The notes under the pieces: model-generated
Databases searched by the model: none
Told to the model about the DNA's origin: nothing
What the model saw: the letters and a program-made list of their open reading frames with translations, nothing else
Made by a program: the position numbers and the translations under genes
Source of the DNA: [Clostridium] hylemonae DSM 15053
GTDB taxonomy: Bacteria > Bacillota > Clostridia > Lachnospirales > Lachnospiraceae
NCBI RefSeq assembly: GCF_008281175.1
Contig: NZ_CP036524.1
Location: forward strand, 3,038,001 to 3,102,000
Reading direction: 5' to 3'
DNA: 64,000 nt
In this document: positions 1 through 7,985 of the stretch, in pieces
How the letters are laid out: every line of letters starts with the position of its first letter
Position numbering within the stretch: the first letter of the stretch is position 1

Positions 1-111
1 TATCAGGGGGTGCGGATGTACAGCAGATTAATGCCTGTTCACAGAGACATTCCCCGCGGGATCACAGGCCAGATCAGAAATCTATTATTATCAGAAAGTG
101 AGATACGTTAA
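1..111 (+). CDS. C-terminal end of an unrecognised upstream gene (partial)
   Basis: Reading frame 1 is open from the window edge to a TAA at 109-111 and encodes about 36 residues ending LLLSESEIR. Its stop overlaps the ATG of the nucleoside phosphorylase (TAATG), the arrangement expected for translational coupling in an operon. The phosphorylase has no strong Shine-Dalgarno sequence of its own, which fits coupling. Too little of the protein is present to name it; it could also be a chance open frame. Confidence 0.4.
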   Translation, partial: YQGVRMYSRLMPVHRDIPRGITGQIRNLLLSESEIR

Positions 112-875
112 TGAAAACAGTATTTTATGAAAGCAGAACATCCGCTCCCGCTTTGTTTGATCCTTCGGATACCACGAAACAAGCCGAGAATTTCCCCGAG
201 GTATGTATCTCCACTTTTTCCAGGCAGATCATAGACAGATTCGCGGCTTTAGATCATGTAAAAGTCATTGCGGACCTGTACAGTGCCAACGGGATCAACC
301 CTGTATACAAGCTGTCGTACGGCGGCAGGGAGATCGCATTTTACCTTTCCTTAGTCGGGGCGCCGGCGGCCGTATGCGGGCTGGAGGAAGTGATCGCTCT
401 CGGCGGACGGAAATTCGTATTCTTCGGCTCCTGTGGTATTCTCGATGATGAAAAGGTAAATGGCAGGCTTATCGTTCCGTCTGCAGCTGTGAGGGAGGAA
501 GGAACGAGCTACCACTATCTTGCCCCGGCCGCGGAAATTGAGCCGGCCGCGGAGGAAACGAAGCTTTTGAAAAACTGTCTGGAAAACTGCGGTTATCCGT
601 ATGTATCCGGTAAAATATGGACATCTGATGCCATTTACCGGGAGACAACAGATGCCATACAATATTACCGTGAGCTTGGCTGTCTCGGCGTTGATATGGA
701 ATATTCGGCGCTGCTCGCCGCAGCCGCATACAGGAACGTGCCATTCATCCAGTTCTTTTACGGCGCGGACAGCCTCGCCGGCGGGAAATGGCAGCCCCGG
801 GATCTGACCGATTACGGCCTGAGTAATTCGGAAAAGTATATGGCGCTTGCTCTGGAATGCGGACTGGCGATGTGA
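111..875 (+). CDS. Nucleoside phosphorylase (PNP/UDP family)
   Basis: A 254-aa cytosolic protein of the purine/uridine phosphorylase family, which splits nucleosides with phosphate into base and (deoxy)ribose-1-phosphate for salvage. Family hallmarks are visible: FFGSCGI near residue 105 (phosphate-binding glycine loop), REEGTSYHY near 128, and LGVDMEYSA near 195, the Met-Glu ribose-binding segment. The length is normal for the family. Sequence alone does not separate uridine from purine specificity; the REEGTS and VDMEY context resembles uridine phosphorylase-like proteins of clostridia. Translation probably couples to the upstream frame through the TAATG overlap. A strong bidirectional terminator follows. 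Confidence 0.85.
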   Translation: MKTVFYESRTSAPALFDPSDTTKQAENFPEVCISTFSRQIIDRFAALDHVKVIADLYSANGINPVYKLSYGGREIAFYLSLVGAPAAVCGLEEVIALGGRKFVFFGSCGILDDEKVNGRLIVPSAAVREEGTSYHYLAPAAEIEPAAEETKLLKNCLENCGYPYVSGKIWTSDAIYRETTDAIQYYRELGCLGVDMEYSALLAAAAYRNVPFIQFFYGADSLAGGKWQPRDLTDYGLSNSEKYMALALECGLAM

Positions 876-876
876 C

Positions 877-920
877 AGGAAAAGCGGCAGATTCCTTTTT
901 TTGAATCTGCCGCTTTTCCT
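877..920. terminator. Bidirectional rho-independent terminator
   Basis: A perfect 18-bp stem (AGGAAAAGCGGCAGATTC and its complement) encloses a T-rich loop and sits between two convergent genes, the nucleoside phosphorylase and the GNAT acetyltransferase. A-rich and T-rich flanks on the two arms allow it to work in both directions. Confidence 0.85.
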
Positions 921-927
921 GCCGCCC

Positions 928-1437
928 CTATATCATCATACCCATCACATATAGATCATAATACTTTCCGTCCAGCAAGGTGGCATTGCGCCTGCACCCT
1001 TCCACGATAAACCCGAACTTCATATACAGCTCAACTGCCTTTACATTATCGGCGCGGGTATCCAGGCTGATTCTTCTCGTAATGCCGTTTCCCTTCGCCC
1101 ATTCTGTAAGCTGCCGGATCAATTCTGTACCTACGCCCTGCCCCTGATACTTTTTTGCTACTACGATCCCAAGTTCCCCGTCATGGCGGGCTTTGATCTT
1201 GTGCGAGGAACTGATCGTCGCGATTCCCACGATCTCCTCGCCATCCATGGCCAGAAGCATAATATTTGTCATATTGTCCTCAAGGCCGCGTATAGACTCT
1301 GCCTGCGCTTTCACGTCCATCGGATACTCGTCTTTTTCAAAACTCAAATAACTCGTCTCGCCTCCAACATAGTTGTAAAACGCAACAATCTTTTCCGCAT
1401 CACTTTCCATTGCTCTTCGATAAGTAATCTTCACCAT
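928..1437 (-). CDS. GNAT family N-acetyltransferase
   Basis: A 169-aa GNAT acetyltransferase that would transfer acetyl from acetyl-CoA to an amine. The acetyl-CoA pyrophosphate-binding motif A is clear (GIVVAKKYQGQGVGTEL, about residues 90-106), followed by the C-terminal motif B segment NVKAVELYMKFGF. The overall pattern resembles the RimJ/RimL or diamine acetyltransferase-like branch, but the substrate cannot be inferred. The start has a good ribosome-binding site (GAAAGGAGATAATT before ATG). It lies just downstream of a small membrane protein gene and the two may be co-transcribed. Confidence 0.85.
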   Translation of the reverse strand: MVKITYRRAMESDAEKIVAFYNYVGGETSYLSFEKDEYPMDVKAQAESIRGLEDNMTNIMLLAMDGEEIVGIATISSSHKIKARHDGELGIVVAKKYQGQGVGTELIRQLTEWAKGNGITRRISLDTRADNVKAVELYMKFGFIVEGCRRNATLLDGKYYDLYVMGMMI

Positions 1438-1439
1438 AA

Positions 1440-1904
1440 TTATCTCCTTTCACATCTGTTTCTTGACATTGCCTGTTTTGCGGCAAATAACCCGTCAGCG
1501 CTTTTATCCGTCTCCTCCGCAGTTTCTTTCTCTTTATCCTCACCTGATCTGATGAGGACGATAAGCAGCACGAGCAGGCCTGTATACAGGATAGAATATA
1601 ACTTGAATCCGTATAAAATCATGACGGCGGCCTCAAAAACGGCGGCGGTAACTGCCGCATACACTGTAAAAGAACTCCTCCACACCTCTCTGACACTTTT
1701 TATACCATAAACGCCGGTCACCAGGCCTACGGCCCCTTTCAGAAAATAAAGCAGATATCGGAGAACCTCCCGGAACATACCGCCCTCTTCGCTGACCGCC
1801 GAAATGACAGATAATATCCTTGCGCCGCCCCAGAGCATACAGCACACACTGTAAAAGAGTATCAGAACACTGACAAACCTTATAGCCCTCTTCCTCATAC
1901 ACAT
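1440..1904 (-). CDS. Small integral membrane protein, unknown function
   Basis: A 154-aa protein I do not recognise. Four hydrophobic stretches are visible (about residues 9-32, 44-66, 78-98 and 102-118), then a charged tail rich in Glu, Lys and Asp. Its stop lies 3 bases before the start of the GNAT gene, so the pair is probably one transcription unit. Either the first ATG or the ATG two codons later could be the start: the GGGGGAT ribosome-binding site is 4 bases from the first and about 10 from the second. There is no functional evidence. Confidence 0.6.
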   Translation of the reverse strand: MCMRKRAIRFVSVLILFYSVCCMLWGGARILSVISAVSEEGGMFREVLRYLLYFLKGAVGLVTGVYGIKSVREVWRSSFTVYAAVTAAVFEAAVMILYGFKLYSILYTGLLVLLIVLIRSGEDKEKETAEETDKSADGLFAAKQAMSRNRCERR

Positions 1905-1918
1905 TATCCCCCTTTGCC

Positions 1919-1938
1919 TGTGGATAAGTTGTGGATAT
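1919..1938. promoter_or_regulatory. Pair of DnaA-box-like sequences
   Basis: TGTGGATAA (1919-1927) is the exact complement of the consensus DnaA box TTATCCACA, and TGTGGATAT (1930-1938) differs by one base; the repeats are 11 bp apart in direct orientation. They lie just upstream of the small membrane protein gene and beside a REP element. No replication genes or other boxes are nearby, so an origin is not proposed; DnaA titration, local regulation or chance are the alternatives. Confidence 0.3.
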
Positions 1939-1940
1939 TC

Positions 1941-1980
1941 GTTGGGGACGGAGGTTTTTTAAAAAACCTCCGTCCCCAAC
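1941..1980. repeat. REP-like palindrome, copy 1
   Basis: A perfect 40-bp palindrome whose left arm is GTTGGGGACGGAGGTTTTTT. It belongs to the window-wide family with cores at 23948, 28416, 31288, 42104, 46245, 47574 and 48359. The outlying motif GTGTCCCCTTTT follows at about 1992-2003, on the side where other copies carry CCCTGTCCCTTTT. It lies between the yitT-like gene and the small membrane protein gene; a strong cruciform or RNA hairpin is expected. Confidence 0.85.
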
Positions 1981-2001
1981 GAACCTTCAACGTGTCCCCT
2001 T

Positions 2002-2886
2002 TTAAAGACGCTTCTCAAAATTTCCTTTTACGGCGCATCCTTCTGTAAATATCATGAACGCATCGGGATCTATGCTGTGTACGATCCTTTTTATCTGTCC
2101 TACTTCGTATTTTGATATCATTACGAAAAGTATATATGAAGTCTTGTTCGTGTACGCGCCTTCGCCGTCCCAGTTCGTCACGCCCCGGCCGGTCTGTTCG
2201 ATAATCGCCTTGGATATGCCGAGCTTCTTGGTAAATATCATCACGCTGGTATTGATGTTCTGTATATGTACTCTGTCCAGCGCCATTGCAAGCACTGTCG
2301 TATAGATCAATGAGTAGATCACTATCTCGATATTGAACATAAACAGGCAGATCACGTACACGAGTACATTCATCATAATATTGATCCTGCCCACACTGAA
2401 GTTGGGATACTTCTTGGCACAGCAGAGGCCGATGATATCCTGTCCTCCGCCGGAGCTTCTTCCGCGCAGTACAAGTCCTGTGCCTGTACCCGCTATGAGG
2501 CCGCCGATAATACACGACGTAAGGAAATCGTCGATGATCGGAGCTGCCGGGATCGGCACAACGACTAGAAATATACTCTGTATCGTAACCGTGATCAACG
2601 TCTTTACGGCAAATTCTTTGCCGAGCACACGAAGCCCCATATAGAACAGCGGAATATTGATGATGAAGTAAATGACACCGGACATATCTATCCCTGAGGG
2701 CACCGGGAGCCTGCAGACTTCCACGAAGAAGGTCCGCAGCAGCTGAGCGATACCCATAAAGCCCCCGTTGTACAGTCCGAGGGGGACGATGATCAGATTC
2801 ACACCCAATGCAAACAGCAGGCTTCCCATGACAGCATAGACCGCCTGTATCAGTAAATCTTTCTTGTTTTCCTTAAACCTGCCCAT
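2002..2886 (-). CDS. YitT family membrane protein with C-terminal DUF2179 domain
   Basis: A 294-aa protein of the YitT/DUF161 family. About five hydrophobic segments occupy residues 12-200, including the conserved GLYNGGFMGIAQLL region and the glycine-rich RGRSSGGGQDI turn. The C-terminal 80 residues form the soluble DUF2179 domain (GVTNWDGEGAYTNK, then IDPDAFMIFTEG). The biochemical role of the family is not established. The start is well supported by CAGGAGG upstream of the ATG. The stop is close to REP copy 1. Confidence 0.88.
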   Translation of the reverse strand: MGRFKENKKDLLIQAVYAVMGSLLFALGVNLIIVPLGLYNGGFMGIAQLLRTFFVEVCRLPVPSGIDMSGVIYFIINIPLFYMGLRVLGKEFAVKTLITVTIQSIFLVVVPIPAAPIIDDFLTSCIIGGLIAGTGTGLVLRGRSSGGGQDIIGLCCAKKYPNFSVGRINIMMNVLVYVICLFMFNIEIVIYSLIYTTVLAMALDRVHIQNINTSVMIFTKKLGISKAIIEQTGRGVTNWDGEGAYTNKTSYILFVMISKYEVGQIKRIVHSIDPDAFMIFTEGCAVKGNFEKRL

Positions 2887-2982
2887 GGCAAAACCTCCTG
2901 TAATTTACTGCATATTCTCAAATAATCAAGACTCATTCTAGCACTTGCTTTAGTGATTTACAATAATAATCTAAAATATAAC

Positions 2983-3012
2983 AAAAAAAGGCCTAAGCTC
3001 CCGCTCAGGCCT
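2983..3012 (-). terminator. Rho-independent terminator of the alarmone synthetase gene
   Basis: Read on the minus strand, a 10-bp stem (AGGCCTGAGC / GCTTAGGCCT with one mismatch) is followed by seven U residues. The stem overlaps the stop codon at 3005-3007. Confidence 0.85.
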
Positions 3013-3712
3013 GTATCATACTGTCATTGTTCTTCCTGTTTTCAGTATCATTTTTTGTACGTTTATTAAACTCTTCCTGCTCTTCCAGGCACGCTTGTAT
3101 TGCCTCATTCAGCGACAGCATCTTCTCGTCCAGAGTGGACACCATCTCCGCACATTCCCGCAGTTCCCTGCTGATGTAATCCGGCGCGTTCCCTTCAAAT
3201 TTGTAATATATCTTATGCTCCAGACTTGCCCAGAAATCCATGGCAATTGTCCGGATCTGTATCTCTACTTTTGTATCTACTACACTGTCTGATAAAAAGA
3301 TAGGAACAGACACGAGCATATGATAGCTTTTATACCCGCTTTCTTTTGGATTCTTAATATAATCCTTTATGGACAATACCTTAAGGTCACTCTGGTTTCC
3401 TATCATCTCCGCCAGCCGGTAGATGTCAGATGTAAAGGAACAGATCAATCTGACCCCCGCGATGTCGTTCACATATTTTACCATATTTTCAATGGATGTC
3501 TCATATCCATATCTTCTTAACTTTTTAACTATACTTTCGGGTGTTTTAACTCTTGTTTTAATATGTTCAATTGGGTTATACTGATGCACATGCTGAAACT
3601 CATCATTCAGAATCTCCAGCTTTGTTCCTACCTCTTTTAACGCCGAAGTGTACAAAAACATAATTGTCTTCCAACTGTCAACATCCTCGTAGTTTTTAAT
3701 CGTTGCCGCCAT
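3005..3712 (-). CDS. Small alarmone synthetase, RelQ type ((p)ppGpp synthetase)
   Basis: A 235-aa stand-alone RelA/SpoT synthetase domain, without the hydrolase or ACT domains of long RSH proteins. It should transfer pyrophosphate from ATP to GDP or GTP to make (p)ppGpp. Family motifs are visible: IKTRVKTPESIVKKLRRYG (G-loop region, about 52-70), NDIAGVRLICSF (about 87-98), YIKNPKESGYKSYHMLV (about 122-138) and VEIQIRTIAMDFWASLEHK (about 153-171). The charged, helical tail fits the oligomerising C-terminus of RelQ. GAGAGGAG precedes the ATG. It is monocistronic, with its own terminator. Confidence 0.9.
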   Translation of the reverse strand: MAATIKNYEDVDSWKTIMFLYTSALKEVGTKLEILNDEFQHVHQYNPIEHIKTRVKTPESIVKKLRRYGYETSIENMVKYVNDIAGVRLICSFTSDIYRLAEMIGNQSDLKVLSIKDYIKNPKESGYKSYHMLVSVPIFLSDSVVDTKVEIQIRTIAMDFWASLEHKIYYKFEGNAPDYISRELRECAEMVSTLDEKMLSLNEAIQACLEEQEEFNKRTKNDTENRKNNDSMIQA

Positions 3713-3832
3713 GTTACTCCTCTCCTCTCACATGCGAAGAGTTATTTTCGTACATGGTTATTATATCATAATCTTTTTATATTGTCATAAACTTCACAGT
3801 TATTTAAGAAAGTGATTAAAATTACACACCGT

Positions 3833-4357
3833 CTAATATTCAATTCCTCCCCGCGCCATCTTCCCCTCGTCATAAGGATGTTTGACCTTGCGCATTTCAG
3901 TTGCATAATCCGCAAGTTCAAGCATACGCTCCGACACTTCATGGCCTGTCATAACGATCTCAAGCCCTCTCGGCTTATGCTCCAGAAAACGTATGAGCTT
4001 CTCCTCGCTCAGCACCCCAAGCTGCACAGCGCATAATATCTCGTCGAGGATAAGAACGTCAAACGGGCTGCAGAACTTCACTATCTCATCCAGCGCCTTT
4101 GTATTGTAATGCCTCAGCTCAGCCTTTTCGTCTCCGTTCATCTGGCTGACAAACTTTACATGCTCCCGCCCAGGCAGACATGTTATGTTTTCCGTCTTCT
4201 CCAGCACATTCCTTTCACTGGAAGAATTGTTCTTCAGAAATTGAAAGACAAGCACCTTAAGGCCAAATCCTGCCGCACGCACAGCCTGCCCCACCGCCGC
4301 TGTCGTCTTCCCTTTTCCGTTACCATAGTAAATGTGTATCCTTCCCGTTCCAGTCAT
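3833..4357 (-). CDS. cobO: Cob(I)yrinic acid a,c-diamide adenosyltransferase (CobA/BtuR family)
   Basis: This enzyme transfers the 5'-deoxyadenosyl group of ATP to cob(I)alamin or a corrinoid precursor. The P-loop GNGKGKTTAA is near the N-terminus, a DVLILDE Walker B-like segment lies mid-protein, and the protein ends in ARGGIEY, a variant of the usual ARKGIEY. I chose the ATG at 4355-4357 because ACAGGGAGGACTT directly precedes it; an ATG 8 codons upstream is open but lacks a ribosome-binding site. No cobalamin genes are adjacent, so it is probably a salvage enzyme. Confidence 0.9.
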   Translation of the reverse strand: MTGTGRIHIYYGNGKGKTTAAVGQAVRAAGFGLKVLVFQFLKNNSSSERNVLEKTENITCLPGREHVKFVSQMNGDEKAELRHYNTKALDEIVKFCSPFDVLILDEILCAVQLGVLSEEKLIRFLEHKPRGLEIVMTGHEVSERMLELADYATEMRKVKHPYDEGKMARGGIEY

Positions 4358-4510
4358 AAGTCCTCCCTGTGCTTCCGTCACGTATCAATTCAGCTGCCAA
4401 TATTATTATAATATCCACACACGCAAATGTATAGACGGTTTCACACTTTTATGCTTTTTCCCTTCGTCAGAACACACGAAGCCGCCTGTGAGATCTGTCC
4501 AAAATAAAAG

Positions 4511-4548
4511 AACAGCCGCGAATCACATGCGTGTGATCCACGGCCGGG
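4511..4548 (-). terminator. Terminator of the PfoR-like gene
   Basis: On the minus strand an imperfect inverted repeat (GGCCGTGGATCACAC / GTGATTCGCGGCT) is followed by TTCTTTTATTTT. It sits just downstream of the stop at 4556. Confidence 0.65.
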
Positions 4549-4555
4549 TCCTTTT

Positions 4556-5620
4556 CTACAATTCAAGCTTCATATCTCCAAATCTTATCCACTGGCGCTT
4601 CCGCATGAACTCAGAAATCACAAGTGTCACAACTGCCGGCAGAATGATCTGGATGAGCAGTATTTTGATCATGACAATGGATGCGGCTTCGGTCTGGATC
4701 ATCGTCTGCCACGTCATGATCTGCCCCACAAGCCCTGCCGTCCCCATTCCGGAACCTGTCGCGTTGCTCGTCATATGCAGCGCCATCGTGCCAACCGGAC
4801 CGAGTATGGCGCTGGACAGGATGGCAGGCAGCCAGATAACCGGCCTGCGCACTATGTTAGGCACCTGGAGCATGGACGTCCCGATCCCCTGGGCCAGCAG
4901 ACCTCCGATCTTGTTCTCCCGGTAACTGGCGACAGCAAAGCCTACCATGTTGCAGCAGCACCCGACGGTGGCTGCCCCGGCCGCAAGCCCCGACAGGTTC
5001 AGTATGATCCCGAGGGCCGCTGAACTGATCGGAAGAGTGAGTATCATACCCATCAGCACCGATACGACAATTCCCATCAGGAACGGCTGCTGTTCAGTTC
5101 CCCAGTTGATAAGAGAACCAAGCCATGCCATAAACCCGGATATGGGCGGTCCGAGCAGAAGGCCTACCGCCGAGCCTGTCCCTATTGAAACGATCGGCGT
5201 CACCAGAATATCCACCTTTGTCTTTCCTGACACAAGATGCCCAAATACGATTCCTATGTATGCGGCCACGAATGCTCCAAGCGGCTCACCAGGTCCCGCA
5301 TAGACCATTGCGCCGTCCACGAGCACCGCACCCGCCAGAAGCTTGCCTGCAAATGCCCCGACCATACCGGCAGTCGCCGCAGACACGACCACAAGCGGAC
5401 TCTCTTTGAATCTGTAGGCAACGGCAGCGCCGATTCCCGCGCCGGTCAGTGAGGCCGCCACCTTTCCGAGCGCATATATCATATCCCCCGCAGGGCCGCC
5501 TATGAGCGTACCGATCTGCTGGATGATCGTTCCGATGATCAGGGTGGCAAAAAGCCCCTGGGCCATTGCGCTCAGCCCGTCAATAAAAATCCGGTCAAGT
5601 ACCTTCTTTAATTTTTCCAT
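4556..5620 (-). CDS. PfoR/PTS EIIC-like integral membrane protein
   Basis: A roughly 354-aa polytopic membrane protein, almost entirely hydrophobic and glycine-rich, of the PTS_EIIC_2/COG3641 family that includes clostridial PfoR. Eight to ten membrane segments are likely. There is no EIIA or EIIB partner and no HPr or EI gene nearby, as usual for this family, so sugar transport is unproven. The start at 5620 (MEKLKK) is preferred over an in-frame ATG five codons upstream because GGGAGAAAATGAT precedes it. A long inverted repeat lies in the region upstream, between this gene and the divergent radical SAM gene. Confidence 0.8.
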   Translation of the reverse strand: MEKLKKVLDRIFIDGLSAMAQGLFATLIIGTIIQQIGTLIGGPAGDMIYALGKVAASLTGAGIGAAVAYRFKESPLVVVSAATAGMVGAFAGKLLAGAVLVDGAMVYAGPGEPLGAFVAAYIGIVFGHLVSGKTKVDILVTPIVSIGTGSAVGLLLGPPISGFMAWLGSLINWGTEQQPFLMGIVVSVLMGMILTLPISSAALGIILNLSGLAAGAATVGCCCNMVGFAVASYRENKIGGLLAQGIGTSMLQVPNIVRRPVIWLPAILSSAILGPVGTMALHMTSNATGSGMGTAGLVGQIMTWQTMIQTEAASIVMIKILLIQIILPAVVTLVISEFMRKRQWIRFGDMKLEL

Positions 5621-5687
5621 ATCATTTTCTCCCATTCCCGCTCACAATGTAATTACATCTGTCTTGTCACTTGCAAAGTCTATCACA

Positions 5688-5726
5688 ATACCGTGCTGAA
5701 ATCAAGTATTGATTTCGGCACGGTAT
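5688..5726. promoter_or_regulatory. Long inverted repeat in a divergent intergenic region
   Basis: A 39-bp near-perfect palindrome (ATACCGTGCTGAAATCAA, a 3-base spacer, then its complement with one mismatch) lies between the divergent PfoR-like and KamA-like genes. Neither side has a T-run, so a simple terminator is unlikely. It could be an operator or form a leader hairpin in the PfoR-like transcript. A short palindrome ATGTAATTACAT at 5647-5658 lies closer to that gene. Confidence 0.45.
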
Positions 5727-5896
5727 GATCGTCTGCGCTCTATAAATTTAATAATAGTTAATAATAATTTACTTTTTTTCTGTATTTCTCTCATGTTATA
5801 CTAAATTATATGTTGCTATTTCAGACCGGCAGGCCACGTTCTCCTTCCGCCTTGCCGGCTCAGAATATCGACAGGGAATGGAGGTGCACTGACTAT

Positions 5897-6991
5897 ATGA
5901 ACTGGCAGGATGAATTAAGACATAACATCACAACACTGGATGAATTGGCCGCATACATTCCCGGCATTGATACGGGCGACTGCAATGCGCGCAATATTCT
6001 GGAGAAATATCCGATGTCAGTACCCAGATATTATCTGTCATTGATCAATACAGACGATGAGGGTGACTGCATCCGCAAAATGAGTATTCCCTCTTTCTCA
6101 GAGATGGATATAACGGGTACTTTTGACACAAGCGGGGAATCATCCAACACAAAGCTTCGGGGACTGCAGCACAAGTATCCGCAGACTGTACTGCTCCTGT
6201 CTACAAACCGCTGTGCCATGTACTGCAGATACTGCTTCCGGAAACGTATGGTCGGAAGTCATACGGAAGAGATCGTGGAAGACATAGACAAGGCAGTTTC
6301 CTACATCGCGGAACATACGGAAATCAGCAATGTGCTCATCTCCGGCGGCGATTCATTTCTGCTTGACAATGCGGCCATAGAACATTATCTGTCCGCCTTA
6401 TGCTCCATCGGCCATATCGACTACATACGCTTCGGCACTAAAGTTCCGGTCGTCTTTCCGCAGCGCATTACTGACGACAGAGAACTTCAGGACATCTTAA
6501 AAAAATATTGTACCAAAAAGCAGCTCTATGTCATGACACAGTTCAACCACCCTTCCGAGCTTACGGAACATGCAGTTAACGCCGTAAACTGTCTTAAGAG
6601 TCTTGGCCTTATTGTCAAGAACCAGACCGTCCTTCTGAAGGGGATCAATGATGATCCAGCGGTTCTTGCCGGGCTGATGAAGCAGTTTACAAAGATTGGC
6701 ATACTTCCTTATTATGTGTTCCAGTGCCGGCCTGTAACAGGAGTAAAAAACCAGTTCCAGGTTCCGCTTCGGACAGGATACGATATTGTGGAACAGGCTA
6801 AAAGACTCCAGAACGGCAACGGAAAATGTTTCAGATACGCGCTCTCAAATCCGGACGGGAAAGTGGAGATCATCGGCAAAATGGATGACAGCCATATGAT
6901 ATTCAAATACCACCAGGCCAAAAATCCGGACAACATCGGCAGGATCTTTATAAAAGAAATAAGCGAGGACGCCTGCTGGGCGGAAGAATGA
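5897..6991 (+). CDS. KamA-family radical SAM protein (lysine 2,3-aminomutase-like)
   Basis: A 364-aa protein with the radical SAM cluster motif CAMYCRYCFRKR (three cysteines that hold the 4Fe-4S cluster), characteristic of lysine and glutamate 2,3-aminomutases. Other family features are LISGGDSFLLD, RFGTKVPVVFPQRI, MTQFNHPSELT, KNQTVLLKGIND and YYVFQCRPVTG. It is shorter than typical lysine aminomutases and the substrate is unknown. The start at 5897 is chosen because GGAGGTG lies 11 bases upstream; the frame is open 29 codons further but without a site. An extended -10 (TGTTATACT, ending 5802) is a candidate promoter. A bidirectional terminator follows. Confidence 0.82.
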   Translation: MNWQDELRHNITTLDELAAYIPGIDTGDCNARNILEKYPMSVPRYYLSLINTDDEGDCIRKMSIPSFSEMDITGTFDTSGESSNTKLRGLQHKYPQTVLLLSTNRCAMYCRYCFRKRMVGSHTEEIVEDIDKAVSYIAEHTEISNVLISGGDSFLLDNAAIEHYLSALCSIGHIDYIRFGTKVPVVFPQRITDDRELQDILKKYCTKKQLYVMTQFNHPSELTEHAVNAVNCLKSLGLIVKNQTVLLKGINDDPAVLAGLMKQFTKIGILPYYVFQCRPVTGVKNQFQVPLRTGYDIVEQAKRLQNGNGKCFRYALSNPDGKVEIIGKMDDSHMIFKYHQAKNPDNIGRIFIKEISEDACWAEE

Positions 6992-7008
6992 TCAGCTGTT
7001 AAAAAAGC

Positions 7009-7057
7009 AGAAGCCGGAGTACCGGCGGACCATCAGTCCGCCAGCACTCCGGCTTCT
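7009..7057. terminator. Bidirectional terminator between KamA-like gene and niaR
   Basis: A perfect 12-bp outer stem (AGAAGCCGGAGT / ACTCCGGCTTCT) surrounds a second inner stem (GGCGGAC / GTCCGCC). It separates convergent genes, with A6 upstream and TTT downstream. It overlaps the 3' end of niaR. Confidence 0.85.
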
Positions 7058-7551
7058 TTCAGCCTTTTTTCCGCCTCATCCAGTATCTCGCTGTCCGATG
7101 CTTCTATTGTATGGTAATGGACATTACCTGTCAGTTCTTTCAGAGGCCTGGCATTGTCTGAAAGTATCTTGGCCATAAATTCATCCACGTCTTTTCTGCT
7201 GTTAATAACTAAATCTACCGCAATCTGTCCATACACTTCATGCTCCACTATCACATCCAGGACTCTGGCCCCCGCATCTACGATACAATACAGCTCACCG
7301 GCCATTTTATCGTTGTCATGTTTCACCATGACCACCCTCTTACACGTTGCCGCTGCGCTGTCCTTGCCATACAGGATATATCCTTTATTTGTGGAAAGGA
7401 TATTCTTGTTCGTCGCGCGCAGAAGCGCGATATCCTGGACTATGATCTGCCGGCTCACCCCCAGCCTCCTGGCAAGAGCTGTTCCGGAAAGAGGCTCTTT
7501 CTCTGTCTCCAGCAGCTTCATGATCTCTTCTCTTCTTTTCTCTCCGTCCAT
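7033..7551 (-). CDS. niaR: NiaR-type transcriptional repressor of niacin/NAD metabolism (HTH_11 + 3H domain)
   Basis: A roughly 172-aa regulator with an N-terminal winged helix (REEIMKLLETEKEPLSGTALARRLGVSRQIIVQDI) and a C-terminal 3H domain, which in NiaR binds nicotinic acid with metal-coordinating histidines (VKHDND, VEHEVYG and GNVHYHTIEA are visible). The known family role is niacin-responsive repression of NAD biosynthesis and niacin uptake genes. None of those is adjacent, so it acts elsewhere. The start at 7551 is chosen for the AAAGGAAG site 5 bases upstream; an ATG six codons earlier lacks one. Confidence 0.88.
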   Translation of the reverse strand: MDGEKRREEIMKLLETEKEPLSGTALARRLGVSRQIIVQDIALLRATNKNILSTNKGYILYGKDSAAATCKRVVMVKHDNDKMAGELYCIVDAGARVLDVIVEHEVYGQIAVDLVINSRKDVDEFMAKILSDNARPLKELTGNVHYHTIEASDSEILDEAEKRLKEAGVLAD

Positions 7552-7763
7552 ATGTCTTCCTTTCATCATCGTCAGAATGCTCTCCCCTCCACTGTCAGGG
7601 GTATGTATATTTCATACACCATACTGCCATAAAATGCAAGTCCGGACGTATATTTTTTTCTATTAACAGACAGTTTATATATTTTATAAGTTTATAATCT
7701 TATCTTCATCTTTTCTTTAGAGCGCCGTCACATGTTAGACACAATTGTTTTATATACTATAAC

Positions 7764-7908
7764 TATCAAATGAAGCTGACGTTAGTACAGCGCAGATATA
7801 ACTTGTATTTCCGCCGGCTTCGCCTAAAGACAATAAGTTTCGTTTATTATAGATTGATTTTCCTTCCCTTTTCTCAAGATGCAGCTTCACCGGCTGCATC
7901 TTTTTTTC
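7764..7908 (+). ncRNA. Candidate small RNA in a gene-free interval
   Basis: The roughly 430-bp gap between niaR and the surface-protein gene contains a possible promoter (TAGACA at 7735-7740, 17 bases, TATAAC at 7758-7763) and, about 115 bases downstream, a clear plus-strand terminator at 7877-7908. No credible coding frame lies between them: the ATG at 7770 has no ribosome-binding site and its long frame runs antisense through the surface-protein gene. A transcript of about 140 nt is therefore inferred. It matches no RNA family I recognise. Confidence 0.35.
7877..7908 (+). terminator. Rho-independent terminator (plus strand)
   Basis: A 9-bp perfect stem, AGATGCAGC / GCTGCATCT, with a 7-base loop is followed directly by seven further T residues. 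It has no annotated plus-strand gene in front of it, which is the reason for proposing a small RNA here. Confidence 0.8.
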
Positions 7909-7985
7909 ATGATCTGAAGCCCCGTATGCCAAGCCCAAGAATAAATATTCAGCCGTTCGGACACGTCCCCGCCGTTTTCTCCAGT

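Noticed and set aside
1183-1710. A 175-codon plus-strand frame across the GNAT and membrane-protein genes
   Set aside because: It is antisense to two genes with good starts and domains and has no ribosome-binding site.
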